NCBI GenBank assembly: GCA_017621075.1
Contig: JAGATV010000012.1
Location: forward strand, 1 to 45,643
Reading direction: 5' to 3'
DNA: 45,643 nucleotides
From: Lachnospiraceae bacterium
Lineage (GTDB): Bacteria > Bacillota > Clostridia > Lachnospirales > Lachnospiraceae
Every line of letters starts with the position of its first letter. Positions within the stretch are counted from its first letter, which is position 1. A program made the position numbers and the translations under genes. Shown piece after piece: positions 34,100 through 41,302 of the stretch. The notes under the pieces were generated by a model. That model ran no database searches and was not told the DNA's origin. It worked only from the letters and a program-made list of their open reading frames with translations.

Positions 34100-35365
34100 A
34101 TGAAAAAGTGTCAAAACAAGTGGGTACGCGCTGCCATTCCGGCACTGCTGCTCCACTGTAGCATCGGTACTGTCTACTGTTGGTCTCTTGTGAGCGAGTC
34201 AATCGTAAATTTCCTCAATGAGGGCTCTGCAACACAGGTTTCCAAGAGTACCATCGAATGGGCATTCAGCCTTGCCATTTTCTTCCTAGGCATGTCTGCC
34301 GCATTCCTTGGCCCCTTAGTAGAAAAGGACATCCACAAATCCTCCCTGGTAGCAGCAATCTGCTTCTCCGTAGGTATGGCAGGCACCGGCTTCTTTATCT
34401 CACAGAAATCTGTCATCGGCATCTTCCTCTGTTACGGTGTCATCATGGGAATCGGCCTTGGTACAGGTTACCTGTCTCCCGTCAAGACGCTGATGCTTTG
34501 GTTCAGTGACCAGAAGGGTCTCGCAACCGGACTTGCTATCGCAAGCTTCGGTCTGGCAAAAGTGATCGCCAGCCCCCTGATGGAGTTCTTGCAGGGTAGA
34601 TTCGGCATCGTGAACATGTTCTACATCCTCGGTGTATTCTATTTCATCCTGATGTTCATCGGACACCTGCTCCTTGCAAAGCCCGAAGGCTGGGTGGAAG
34701 TAAGCGAAAAGAGCAAGGACAGTGTTCTGGACATTTTCAAGAACAAGACCTTCCTTGGAATATGGCTGATGTTCTACATCAATATCACCTGCGGTCTGGC
34801 TCTCATCTCTCAGGAAAAGAGCATCGTAAAGGCTATCGGTCTGGTTGGTTTCGTGGGTCTGATCAGTTCTCTAACCGCAGTATTCAATGCAGGCGGAAGA
34901 CTTGGCTTCTCCACCTGGGGCGACAAACTCAAGGACAGGAATACGGTTTATAAGACCATCTTTGCCCTCTCCATCGCCTGCACCGCTCTGGTCATCCTGA
35001 CCAAGGGTATCGTAAACCAGTACGCTGTTTTGGTCATTCCGTTGTTATTTGTGATCAATGCAGGCTACGGCGGCGGTTTCAGCAACGTGCCCGCACTCCT
35101 GTCTGATCACTTCGGCATGGAGTCCATCAGCCGCATTCATGGTCTGTGCCTGTCTGCCTGGGCATTTGCCGGACTGACCGGCAACCAGATCGCTACCTTC
35201 ATCGTAAATCACTCCGGTGAATTCATCGATGACGGACACGGCAATATGATCAATCCTTCCGGTTATCAGAACGTACTGCTCTTCACCATTACACTGTATA
35301 TCATTGCAATGCTGATCAGCGTATTCGTAGTACCTTCTACCAAAAAGGCTGAGGCAGCCAAATAG
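34100..35365 (+). CDS. MFS transporter of the OFA (oxalate/formate antiporter) family
   Basis: 421 residues, 12 helices. OFA features: LLHCSIGTVYCWSLVSESIV in TM1, FLGMSAAFLGPLVEK, GIGLGTGYLSPVKTLMLWF and, in the second half, GGRLGFSTWGDKLKDRN. Only weak clues to substrate: the OxlT lysine of TM11 is not evident in SRIHGLCLSAWAFAGLTGNQ, so oxalate is unlikely; another carboxylate is possible. It has its own promoter and terminator. Confidence 0.88.
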   Translation: MKKCQNKWVRAAIPALLLHCSIGTVYCWSLVSESIVNFLNEGSATQVSKSTIEWAFSLAIFFLGMSAAFLGPLVEKDIHKSSLVAAICFSVGMAGTGFFISQKSVIGIFLCYGVIMGIGLGTGYLSPVKTLMLWFSDQKGLATGLAIASFGLAKVIASPLMEFLQGRFGIVNMFYILGVFYFILMFIGHLLLAKPEGWVEVSEKSKDSVLDIFKNKTFLGIWLMFYINITCGLALISQEKSIVKAIGLVGFVGLISSLTAVFNAGGRLGFSTWGDKLKDRNTVYKTIFALSIACTALVILTKGIVNQYAVLVIPLLFVINAGYGGGFSNVPALLSDHFGMESISRIHGLCLSAWAFAGLTGNQIATFIVNHSGEFIDDGHGNMINPSGYQNVLLFTITLYIIAMLISVFVVPSTKKAEAAK

Positions 35366-35381
35366 ACTGCCCTTACAAAAA

Positions 35382-35434
35382 CCTCCCCGATGAATGTGAT
35401 CGTCAATCCGATCCATCGGGGAGGTCTTTATTTT
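35382..35434. terminator. Bidirectional terminator with a long loop
   Basis: Arms CCTCCCCGATG (35382-35392) and CATCGGGGAGG (35414-35424), 11 pairs, around 21 bases. TCTTTATTTT follows on plus and GGTTTTTGT on minus, so it can end both converging genes. Confidence 0.8.
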
Positions 35435-35454
35435 GTGCAATATCCTTTTGTCTG

Positions 35455-35733
35455 TTACAGTCCTTTGATCTCGTCAATCTTGGCATTCAGCTCTCTGATG
35501 CCGTTGCGGGCATTCTGGATGGAACGACACTGTTTTTCAAAATCAGGATCCGGATTTTCTCCGTTCTGTTCATAATACAGCTTTCCGATTTCCATATAAT
35601 TCTTTTTCATAACATCTTCACAGGTGCTGATCTGACTCTTGAGATTTGCGATCTCCGCCATCTCCTTAGCCTTGCCTGCAGCCTCTTTTCCCTTTACGCT
35701 GATCGTATTGCCAATCTTCTCTATAAAATCCAT
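35455..35733 (-). CDS. Small coiled-coil protein, unknown function
   Basis: 92 residues from ATG 35733 with AAAGGAG upstream; the longer frame crosses the promoter and is not used. Mostly helical (EKIGNTISVKGKEAAGKAKE, then SISTCEDVMKKNY-like repeats and a final NARNGIRELNAKIDEIKGL). Similar Lachnospiraceae proteins often end in a zinc ribbon; here none is present. Function unknown. Confidence 0.75.
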   Translation of the reverse strand: MDFIEKIGNTISVKGKEAAGKAKEMAEIANLKSQISTCEDVMKKNYMEIGKLYYEQNGENPDPDFEKQCRSIQNARNGIRELNAKIDEIKGL

Positions 35734-35764
35734 AAGATACAACTCCTTTCTCTGTCTTATATCC

Positions 35765-35793
35765 AGTATATATATTTCTGTCCGTTCCTGCAA
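35765..35793 (-). promoter_or_regulatory. Probable promoter of the coiled-coil protein gene
   Basis: Minus strand: TTGCAG (35788-35793), 17-base spacer, TATACT (35765-35770), 32 bases before the start codon. Confidence 0.55.
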
Positions 35794-35801
35794 GTATTTC
35801 G

Positions 35802-35831
35802 TTGCACTTTTCCATACAATCATGCTATAAT
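35802..35831 (+). promoter_or_regulatory. Probable promoter of the 35852 gene
   Basis: TTGCAC (35802-35807), 18-base spacer, TATAAT (35826-35831). The two divergent promoters have their -35 boxes eight bases apart. Confidence 0.55.
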
Positions 35832-35851
35832 CAAGAATGTGAGGTGATGAT

Positions 35852-36139
35852 ATGCAGTCATTATATACATCCGTAAAGGTGAACAACGAAATTGAATTAT
35901 GCGAAGTATCCGACATGGATTGCAAACAGCTCATTGAGCGTGCCCTTTTGCAGAACCGGATTTCCTATTATATCCGCTGGCCCAAGTCTTCTCTTTTCCA
36001 CCGTACCAAGAACTCCTGCATTATATGTATCAATGACAGTTCCAAAGAAGACGCAGAGTCCGTCATCCGCTCTATCTGTGACGAATCCGGCTACAGTGTA
36101 AAATTTATCATGAAGAAATCCCCAAACAATTATTTATAA
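35852..36139 (+). CDS. Small protein, unknown function
   Basis: 95 residues with GAGGTGAT before the ATG. Alternating strands and helices (LYTSVKVNNEIELCEV, LIERALLQNRISYYIRW, NSCIICINDSSKEDAE, SVKFIMKK) suggest a small alpha/beta fold. No motif or family recognised. Ends in a strong shared terminator. Confidence 0.75.
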   Translation: MQSLYTSVKVNNEIELCEVSDMDCKQLIERALLQNRISYYIRWPKSSLFHRTKNSCIICINDSSKEDAESVIRSICDESGYSVKFIMKKSPNNYL

Positions 36140-36148
36140 AATGCTTGC

Positions 36149-36182
36149 ATAAGGCCACCTACTGTGGCCTTATCTTTATTTT
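36149..36182. terminator. Bidirectional terminator overlapping the phosphoesterase 3' end
   Basis: ATAAGGCCAC / GTGGCCTTAT, 10 perfect pairs with a 5-base loop, then CTTTATTTTT on plus. The stop codon of the minus-strand phosphoesterase (36159-36161) lies in the loop. Confidence 0.85.
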
Positions 36183-37106
36183 TACCAGGCACTTCTGATA
36201 GCCTGCCCCTGCAACGATCTGTACGATATCCTCCGTCAGCATATCCCTGTGCCCAAAATGGAGATGCCCCGCCAAGACCAGGACCACAGGACTGTCCTTG
36301 GCCAATACCAGCTCCAGGAATTTAGCGGTGGTCTCATTGGGCACACAGGAATTCTGCCCCAGAAGTACCCTGGAATGCCCATCAGAAGAAAGCCCCCATA
36401 CCCGCTTGGTCTCTTCCAGCAAACAGGTATCCGCAGCAGGCTCTATGGGCACATGGGTCACAAGAATGACCGGTTTCTTTTGCAGGGAAAGTTGTTCCAT
36501 GGCCTTTAACGCCTCTTCTGACACCTGATTGCACTTATCGTCCACCGAAAAGATCACAAAATCCTCATACTCCTTTTGCTGAAATCCCCCACAGGTTTCA
36601 CTGATATCCTGCAGCCTGGGCAGATATGTCTGATACGCCTGTTCGGAAAAATATTCCTTCCCATGTTCAAAATCATGATTACCCATTGCATAGATGACCG
36701 GAACACCCGTATCCTTCAAGGCCGCCGACACAAAATCAATGGAAGCCCATAAGGCGGAGTCCACGATATCCCCTCCCAGGATCAAAAGATCCGGCTCTTC
36801 CTCTTTCACATAATCCATCAACTCCTGAAAGCTTTCATCCGCCCCCTGTCCCCTGTGGTCCCGGAAACTCTCGTATCTGCTGCGGGCTTTCTCCATCACA
36901 TCCTGATCCCTTACGTCACAAAGGGATACATGGGTATCTGCCAGAAAGATCAATACAAACTCCTCATCCACTCCCGGGATTACCAGTTCCTCCTCATATA
37001 CTGTCACTTCCTTATCTTTCCCGGCCTCTAAACCTCCAAACACCGGCACAAGAGCAAGCGCAAACGCCGCCCAAAAAAGTTTCCCCAATACTGCATACCG
37101 CTTCAT
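36159..37106 (-). CDS. Secreted or anchored metallophosphoesterase
   Basis: About 315 residues. Start is ATG 37106 or TTG 37112; AAAGGA precedes both. An N-terminal hydrophobic segment (about 9-27) is a signal peptide or anchor. Calcineurin-type metal motifs appear in order: ADTH, GGDIVD, GNHDF, VTHVP and GHLHFGH. All five blocks are intact. It should hydrolyse phosphate esters outside the membrane; the substrate is unknown. Its last codons are part of a terminator stem. Confidence 0.9.
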   Translation of the reverse strand: MKRYAVLGKLFWAAFALALVPVFGGLEAGKDKEVTVYEEELVIPGVDEEFVLIFLADTHVSLCDVRDQDVMEKARSRYESFRDHRGQGADESFQELMDYVKEEEPDLLILGGDIVDSALWASIDFVSAALKDTGVPVIYAMGNHDFEHGKEYFSEQAYQTYLPRLQDISETCGGFQQKEYEDFVIFSVDDKCNQVSEEALKAMEQLSLQKKPVILVTHVPIEPAADTCLLEETKRVWGLSSDGHSRVLLGQNSCVPNETTAKFLELVLAKDSPVVLVLAGHLHFGHRDMLTEDIVQIVAGAGYQKCLVKIKIRPQ

Positions 37107-37188
37107 CCTCAAATCATTCCTTTCCCTGATGAAGTAATAGTATGCCCTGATCTCTAAAATTTATGGGTATTCTCCCAAAATCCGCAGC

Positions 37189-37218
37189 AAAAAAGCCCTT
37201 GGAAACCAAGGACTTTTC
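37189..37218 (-). terminator. Terminator after tRNA-Thr
   Basis: Minus strand: AAAAGTCCTTGG, loop TTT, CCAAGGGCTTTTTT; it begins three bases after the tRNA end. Confidence 0.85.
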
Positions 37219-37220
37219 TA

Positions 37221-37293
37221 AGCTGCTGACGGGAATCGGACCCGTGACCTCCGCACTACCAATGCGACGCTCTACCGACTGAGCCACAGCAGC
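37221..37293 (-). tRNA. tRNA-Thr (GGT anticodon)
   Basis: 73 bases fold as a full cloverleaf: acceptor GCTGCTG/CAGCAGC, D stem GCTC/GAGC, anticodon stem TCGCA/TGCGG with loop TTGGTAG (anticodon GGT, Thr), T stem ACGGG/CCCGT with loop TCCGATT. CCA is not encoded. It has its own promoter and terminator. Confidence 0.95.
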
Positions 37294-37322
37294 ATGACGA
37301 TTGTTTACAATCACCGTTCTTC

Positions 37323-37351
37323 ATTCTATCAAATACCCTTATGTTTGTCAA
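37323..37351 (-). promoter_or_regulatory. tRNA-Thr promoter
   Basis: Minus strand: consensus TTGACA (37346-37351), 17-base spacer, TAGAAT (37323-37328), 30 bases before the tRNA. Confidence 0.8.
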
Positions 37352-37387
37352 CTAAATTCTACAACATTTTAAGGATTTCCAACTTTA

Positions 37388-37573
37388 GACAAACAGAGAG
37401 GGAGAGGCTTGACATCCTCTCCCTCTCCGCTGCCTTGTATGCAACCGGGCGAGGACCATGCACTCCTCACCCGACGCAAATTGCCACCCCAGACTCTCCC
37501 GAGTCCCGACGCAGATGCCCTCTGATCAGGACATCCGCTACATCTCTATTTCCCATGGACAATAATTCCCCTT
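37388..37573 (-). ncRNA. Candidate structured small RNA of about 185 bases, unrecognised
   Basis: This 400-base protein-free stretch (37294-37707) holds a promoter, several stems and a terminator on the minus strand. Stems: GCGGATG/CATCTGC closing a longer hairpin; GACT/AGTC around CGGGAG; CGGGTGAGGA/TCCTCGCCCG around GTGCATGG, flanked by GCAA and TTGC. At the end a perfect 12-pair stem GAGAGGGAGAGG/CCTCTCCCTCTC (arms 37396-37407 and 37416-37427) is followed by TGTTTGT. No convincing protein frame exists. A 6S-like RNA is possible by size; SRP, RNase P and tmRNA hallmarks are absent. I cannot name it. Confidence 0.55.
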
Positions 37574-37579
37574 TGATTG

Positions 37580-37608
37580 ATTATACCATTGAATCTGTTG
37601 TCATGTAA
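37580..37608 (-). promoter_or_regulatory. Probable promoter of the candidate small RNA
   Basis: Minus strand: TTACAT (37603-37608), 17-base spacer, TATAAT (37580-37585). Transcription would start near 37573. Confidence 0.6.
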
Positions 37609-37707
37609 CAGAACATTCGGCCCACCCACCGCGGGCAATCGCACAAGCATACAAAGGCATTGCTGTCTCTATTCAGTTTTATATGACACAATTACACAAC
37701 TAACGAA

Positions 37708-38235
37708 TTAATATTCATAGACAAACGATGAAGTCACCGTTTCTGTCTCCTCATAGCCGTCCACATTTCCATAATGAGTGCAGGAAATGCGATAGGTCTT
37801 GCCATACTCTGCCGAGGAATAGGTAAAGGAACAACTCAGGGATGCCGCATTGGTCACCTCATAGGGATCAGCGTATCCAACCGTATCCCAGCCATACCAA
37901 AACAGTTTTTCTACCTTGACATCCTTAACCCCCAATACGGAAGCCGTCTGGGACGTTCCGGTATGAAGGGTAGCTGTAATCCCGCTGGAACTGCAGGAAT
38001 ACGTAATGTAACAGTTCATCATCATCGTTCTGGGTGTAGGCCCGCTTTCAGGGGTTCTTGAGCTCTCCACCAACGTCAGTTCTAACTCTTCAACGCTGTT
38101 TTCCGCAGCCGTTTCTGCTGAGAAAGCACTATTTGAGGAAGCCTCTACTTCGGCACAAGGGATTCCCATCGCAAAGATTGCCGCAAATGCCAAAGCTCCC
38201 GCCCTGCGCAAACGGCGTTTCATTTTGTAATTCAT
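37708..38235 (-). CDS. Small secreted protein, unknown function
   Basis: 175 residues. A basic start (MKRRLRRAG), a hydrophobic stretch and a likely cut after VEA give a signal peptide of about 33 residues. The mature part has a low-complexity linker (SRTPESGPTPRTMMM) and a beta-rich domain of about 100 residues with four Cys and Ser/Tyr-rich strands (CYITYSCSSSGITATLH, SLSCSFTYSS, YRISCTHYG), Ig-like in look. No sortase motif. Family not recognised. AAGGAG precedes the ATG. Confidence 0.8.
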   Translation of the reverse strand: MNYKMKRRLRRAGALAFAAIFAMGIPCAEVEASSNSAFSAETAAENSVEELELTLVESSRTPESGPTPRTMMMNCYITYSCSSSGITATLHTGTSQTASVLGVKDVKVEKLFWYGWDTVGYADPYEVTNAASLSCSFTYSSAEYGKTYRISCTHYGNVDGYEETETVTSSFVYEY

Positions 38236-38335
38236 GTGTTCACACTCCTTATCTTTTGTATTTACGCCACAATATTCAGTTTTTAGAAGCAGCTGTTTCC
38301 ATCCCCTTCTACTTATATATGATTTTAGAACGCCG

Positions 38336-38365
38336 ATTATAACAAAAAATTTTAAATTTTTTCAA
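38336..38365 (-). promoter_or_regulatory. Probable promoter of the secreted-protein gene
   Basis: Minus strand: TTGAAA (38360-38365), 18-base spacer, TATAAT (38336-38341). The leader is about 95 bases. Confidence 0.6.
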
Positions 38366-38370
38366 TTTTT

Positions 38371-38411
38371 TTCCAAAAAAGAAAACAGCAGGCCATTTCC
38401 TGCTGTTTTCC
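38371..38411 (-). terminator. Terminator of the DUF4367-like gene
   Basis: Minus strand: GAAAACAGCAGG, 6-base loop, CCTGCTGTTTTC, then TTTTTTGG. It begins 14 bases after the stop codon at 38425. Confidence 0.85.
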
Positions 38412-38424
38412 GGCACTTTCCGCC

Positions 38425-39372
38425 CTATTGTATCTGCTCCACCATCCCGGCATATTCCACTGCGATTTTCTTCAACTGCTCCGGATCATTCTTGCCTGAG
38501 ATCCGGCACTGATGATTGTCCACCCAAAATCCTACCGCAATATCCAATTCCTGATCGGAATCCTCCTTTGAGAAAATATCCAGGGAAAGCCCTTCCATCT
38601 CTTCGGTTCCCTGATAAGTATCCGAATCAACGGTCTCCTCCTTGACGATAATCTGCTGGTTCTTGTAAATACAATCCGTTATCAGAAGTTCCCCGTTCTT
38701 TCCGGACAAACTATAAAGGATTTCTACATTGAAAGAGGAATCTCTGATTTCCACCCCTTGCAATTCATAATCCGCCAGACTGTCCATAGTTTCAACTGCT
38801 ATGATATCATCCTGGTATTCTTTCAAAAGCTCCTCTTTTCCGTCACTATTCTCCTGCTTGTCATCTTCCAGTGTAAATTTCTCCTTCTGCGGCAGGATGA
38901 CCCATTTTTCTCCATTCTCGTCCTTGCGGATCAGGTTGAAGATTCCACCCTCCTTCTCTGCATTGGTTACACCCATAGTGCCACCTGCCAGAACCGCCAC
39001 GACAAGCACTGCTGCCGCTGCTGCCACAGCCGGAATGCGCCATGTCCCGGTTCTCTTCTTCCCGGAGGCCTTCTCCCCGGTCACAATGCTTTCGGCTCTT
39101 TTCCCCACTACCCCTGCTCTGCGCCGGATGGCATCCTCACGTTTCTCCATCAGATACTCCTTGAACCGGGCAAAATCACTGCCGGGCTCCTGTCCGGGCG
39201 TCACATCCGGTTCTTCCAGCCTGCACAGCCTCTGTACCAGCCAGTCTACCTCTTCTTCGTCAAATTCCTCCTCGGATGCCTCAAAGGTATACCAATCCAG
39301 TTTTTCCCGGATCTCTTTGATCTTTTCTTCCTTACTTAGTTTCCCTTTTCTCTTTTTCTGATCTGCTTTCAT
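38425..39372 (-). CDS. Single-pass membrane protein with DUF4367-like extracytoplasmic domain
   Basis: 315 residues. The cytoplasmic part is charged (about 1-110) with FDEEEVDWLVQRLCRLEEP; one helix lies at about 111-132 (IPAVAAAAAVLVVAVLAGG); the outer part (about 135-315) has WVILPQKEKF, YELQGVEIRDSSFNVEILY and ends HQCRISGKNDPEQLKKIAVE, the last resembling DUF4367. Such proteins are often anti-sigma-like and lie next to an ECF sigma gene; none is adjacent. Own promoter and terminator. Confidence 0.75.
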   Translation of the reverse strand: MKADQKKRKGKLSKEEKIKEIREKLDWYTFEASEEEFDEEEVDWLVQRLCRLEEPDVTPGQEPGSDFARFKEYLMEKREDAIRRRAGVVGKRAESIVTGEKASGKKRTGTWRIPAVAAAAAVLVVAVLAGGTMGVTNAEKEGGIFNLIRKDENGEKWVILPQKEKFTLEDDKQENSDGKEELLKEYQDDIIAVETMDSLADYELQGVEIRDSSFNVEILYSLSGKNGELLITDCIYKNQQIIVKEETVDSDTYQGTEEMEGLSLDIFSKEDSDQELDIAVGFWVDNHQCRISGKNDPEQLKKIAVEYAGMVEQIQ

Positions 39373-39417
39373 TTTTCATTCATCCCCTTCTTACATGAAA
39401 AGATTACATTTTTTTCA

Positions 39418-39446
39418 ATTATATTCCATTTGTTTTAAAATAGCAA
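39418..39446 (-). promoter_or_regulatory. Probable promoter of the DUF4367-like gene
   Basis: Minus strand: TTGCTA (39441-39446), 17-base spacer, TATAAT (39418-39423), 46 bases before the start codon. Confidence 0.65.
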
Positions 39447-39508
39447 CTCTGACCGCTTCCTTGTTTTGTCACTTTTTATATTTTATCACTTTAAACCGTT
39501 AAATTCCC

Positions 39509-39537
39509 TTGCGTCATCAGGCATCTTGTACTATAAT
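39509..39537 (+). promoter_or_regulatory. Probable promoter of the DAHP synthase gene
   Basis: TTGCGT (39509-39514), 17-base spacer, TATAAT (39532-39537), 59 bases before the ATG. The leader is too short for a T-box or attenuator. Confidence 0.65.
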
Positions 39538-39595
39538 GAATAACAGTTATGCAAATATGCAGAGAAAGGACTGCCTGAGGGCACGGTAAAATACA

Positions 39596-40624
39596 ATGGC
39601 TTTTGAATTCATCAAAAAACTTCCTACTCCCGATGAAATCCGGGAACAGTACCCCCTTCCCCCCGCTTTGGTCAAGGTCAAAGAAGAAAGGGATTTGGAG
39701 ATCCGCAACGTCATTACCGGAAAGAGCAACAAGTTTTTGGTAATCATCGGACCCTGCTCCGCAGATAACGAAGATTCTGTTTGCGATTATGTAAACCGGT
39801 TGGCAAAAGTAAACGAAAAGGTGAAGGATAAGCTGATCCTGATTCCCAGGATCTACACCAACAAGCCCCGTACCACAGGAGAAGGCTACAAGGGTATTGT
39901 GCATCAGCCCGATCCTGAAAAGAAACCGGATTTTCTTGCCGGACTGATTGCCATGCGCAAGATGCATATCCGTGCCGTGGAAGAAACCGGACTGACCTCT
40001 GCAGACGAGATGCTCTATCCCGAAAACTGGAGATATCTTTCCGATATTCTCTCTTATGTAGCAATCGGCGCACGTTCTGTAGAAGACCAGCAACATCGTC
40101 TCACCGTCAGCGGCTTTGATGTGGCTGCAGGCATGAAGAATCCTACCAGCGGTGACTTTTCCGTTATGCTGAATTCCGTTTATGCCGCCCAGCACCCCCA
40201 CTCCTTCATCTACCGAGGCTGGGAAGTGAACACCACCGGCAATGATCTGGCCCATACGGTGCTTCGGGGTGCTACCAACAAGCATGGCAACAACACTCCC
40301 AACTACCATTATGAGGATCTGATCCGCCTGCTTGACATGTACCAGAAAATGGATCTGAAGAATCCTGCCTGTGTGATCGATACCAACCATTCCAACTCCA
40401 ACAAACAGTTTGCCCAGCAGATCCGCATTACCAAAGAGATCATGCATAACCGCAAGCTGAACCCGGAGCTGCACAGCCTGGTAAAAGGTGTCATGATTGA
40501 AAGCTATATTGAAGAAGGCTGCCAGAAAGTGGGCGGCGGTGTTTACGGCAAGTCCATCACCGATCCCTGCCTTGGCTGGGCGGACACGGAAAAGCTCATT
40601 TATGATATCGCAGAATATGAATAG
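39596..40624 (+). CDS. 3-deoxy-7-phosphoheptulonate (DAHP) synthase, class I
   Basis: 342 residues of the AroF/AroG/AroH type. Blocks: IGPCSADNED, PRIYTNKPRTTGEGYKG for substrate and metal, YVAIGARSVEDQQHR, GMKNPTSGDFSV, DTNHSNSNKQ and GKSITDPCLGW. Joins phosphoenolpyruvate and erythrose 4-phosphate, first step of aromatic synthesis. Which aromatic amino acid inhibits it cannot be told. Monocistronic with promoter and terminator. Confidence 0.95.
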   Translation: MAFEFIKKLPTPDEIREQYPLPPALVKVKEERDLEIRNVITGKSNKFLVIIGPCSADNEDSVCDYVNRLAKVNEKVKDKLILIPRIYTNKPRTTGEGYKGIVHQPDPEKKPDFLAGLIAMRKMHIRAVEETGLTSADEMLYPENWRYLSDILSYVAIGARSVEDQQHRLTVSGFDVAAGMKNPTSGDFSVMLNSVYAAQHPHSFIYRGWEVNTTGNDLAHTVLRGATNKHGNNTPNYHYEDLIRLLDMYQKMDLKNPACVIDTNHSNSNKQFAQQIRITKEIMHNRKLNPELHSLVKGVMIESYIEEGCQKVGGGVYGKSITDPCLGWADTEKLIYDIAEYE

Positions 40625-40631
40625 ATAAATG

Positions 40632-40672
40632 AAAATCAGCACTTCCCAAGAGGAGTGCTGATTTCTCGTTTC
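40632..40672. terminator. Bidirectional terminator between DAHP synthase and HD genes
   Basis: AAATCAGCACT (40633-40643) and AGTGCTGATTT (40654-40664), 11 perfect pairs. CTCGTTTC follows on plus, and a T-rich stretch on minus. Confidence 0.8.
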
Positions 40673-40686
40673 AAATTCCTATAACG

Positions 40687-41232
40687 TCAATCTCTAAAAC
40701 TTCTAAGCGCTTCTATGGTCCGGCTGATAAGCTCATCCAGCTCCCATCCCAGCATATGGGCTCCACGCTCAATCACTTCACGGGAACAACCCGCAGCAAA
40801 ATTTTTGCTTTTATATTTTTTCTTCACAGATTTTACTTCCAGATCCTGTACACTTTTTGAGGGACGCATAAGTGCCACTGCTCCGATAAGCCCCGTCAAT
40901 TCGTCTACTGCATACAGCACCTTTTCCATCTCATGCTCCGGCTCGATATCCACTGTAATACCATATCCGTGACTTGCTGTTGCATGAATGATCCTTTCGT
41001 CAATTCCTCGCTCCCGCATGATCTCCTGCTCTTTGATACAGTGTTCGTCAGGATAGCGCTCAAAATCCAAATCATGCAAAAGTCCTACAATGCCCCAAAA
41101 ATCTTCTTCCTCCCCATATCCTAACTGCCGGGCAAAGAATCTCATGGTCTGCTCCACGATCTGTGCATGTTCCAAATGGAATGCGTCCTTATTGTACTCT
41201 GTCAGTAAATCCCATGCTTCCTCTCTCGTCAT
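40687..41232 (-). CDS. HD-domain hydrolase
   Basis: 181 residues from ATG 41232, with GGAGG upstream; the longer frame lacks a site. HD motifs: HLEHAQIVEQ near residue 20, the core LLHDLDFERYPDEH and HATASHGYG. DELTGLIGAVALM and FAAGCSREVIERG complete a pattern common in Clostridia HDIG-like proteins. Probably a metal-dependent phosphohydrolase on a nucleotide-like substrate. It lies 70 bases after xerD in the same direction. Confidence 0.88.
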   Translation of the reverse strand: MTREEAWDLLTEYNKDAFHLEHAQIVEQTMRFFARQLGYGEEEDFWGIVGLLHDLDFERYPDEHCIKEQEIMRERGIDERIIHATASHGYGITVDIEPEHEMEKVLYAVDELTGLIGAVALMRPSKSVQDLEVKSVKKKYKSKNFAAGCSREVIERGAHMLGWELDELISRTIEALRSFRD

Positions 41233-41302
41233 CTGTCCTACCTCCGATGTCAATCTGTTATCTTATTGTTCTCTGCCAAAAGAATAAGCTGCAGAAACTG
41301 TC

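Noticed and set aside
37460-37510. Possible T-box because of GGGGTGG on the minus strand of the candidate RNA
   Set aside because: The rest of the T-box consensus (ACCGCG-like) is absent, there is no clear specifier stem and no regulated gene follows before the terminator.
39491-40642. Open frame of 383 codons opposite the DAHP synthase gene
   Set aside because: The sense protein is a textbook DAHP synthase with a promoter and terminator; the antisense frame has none of these.
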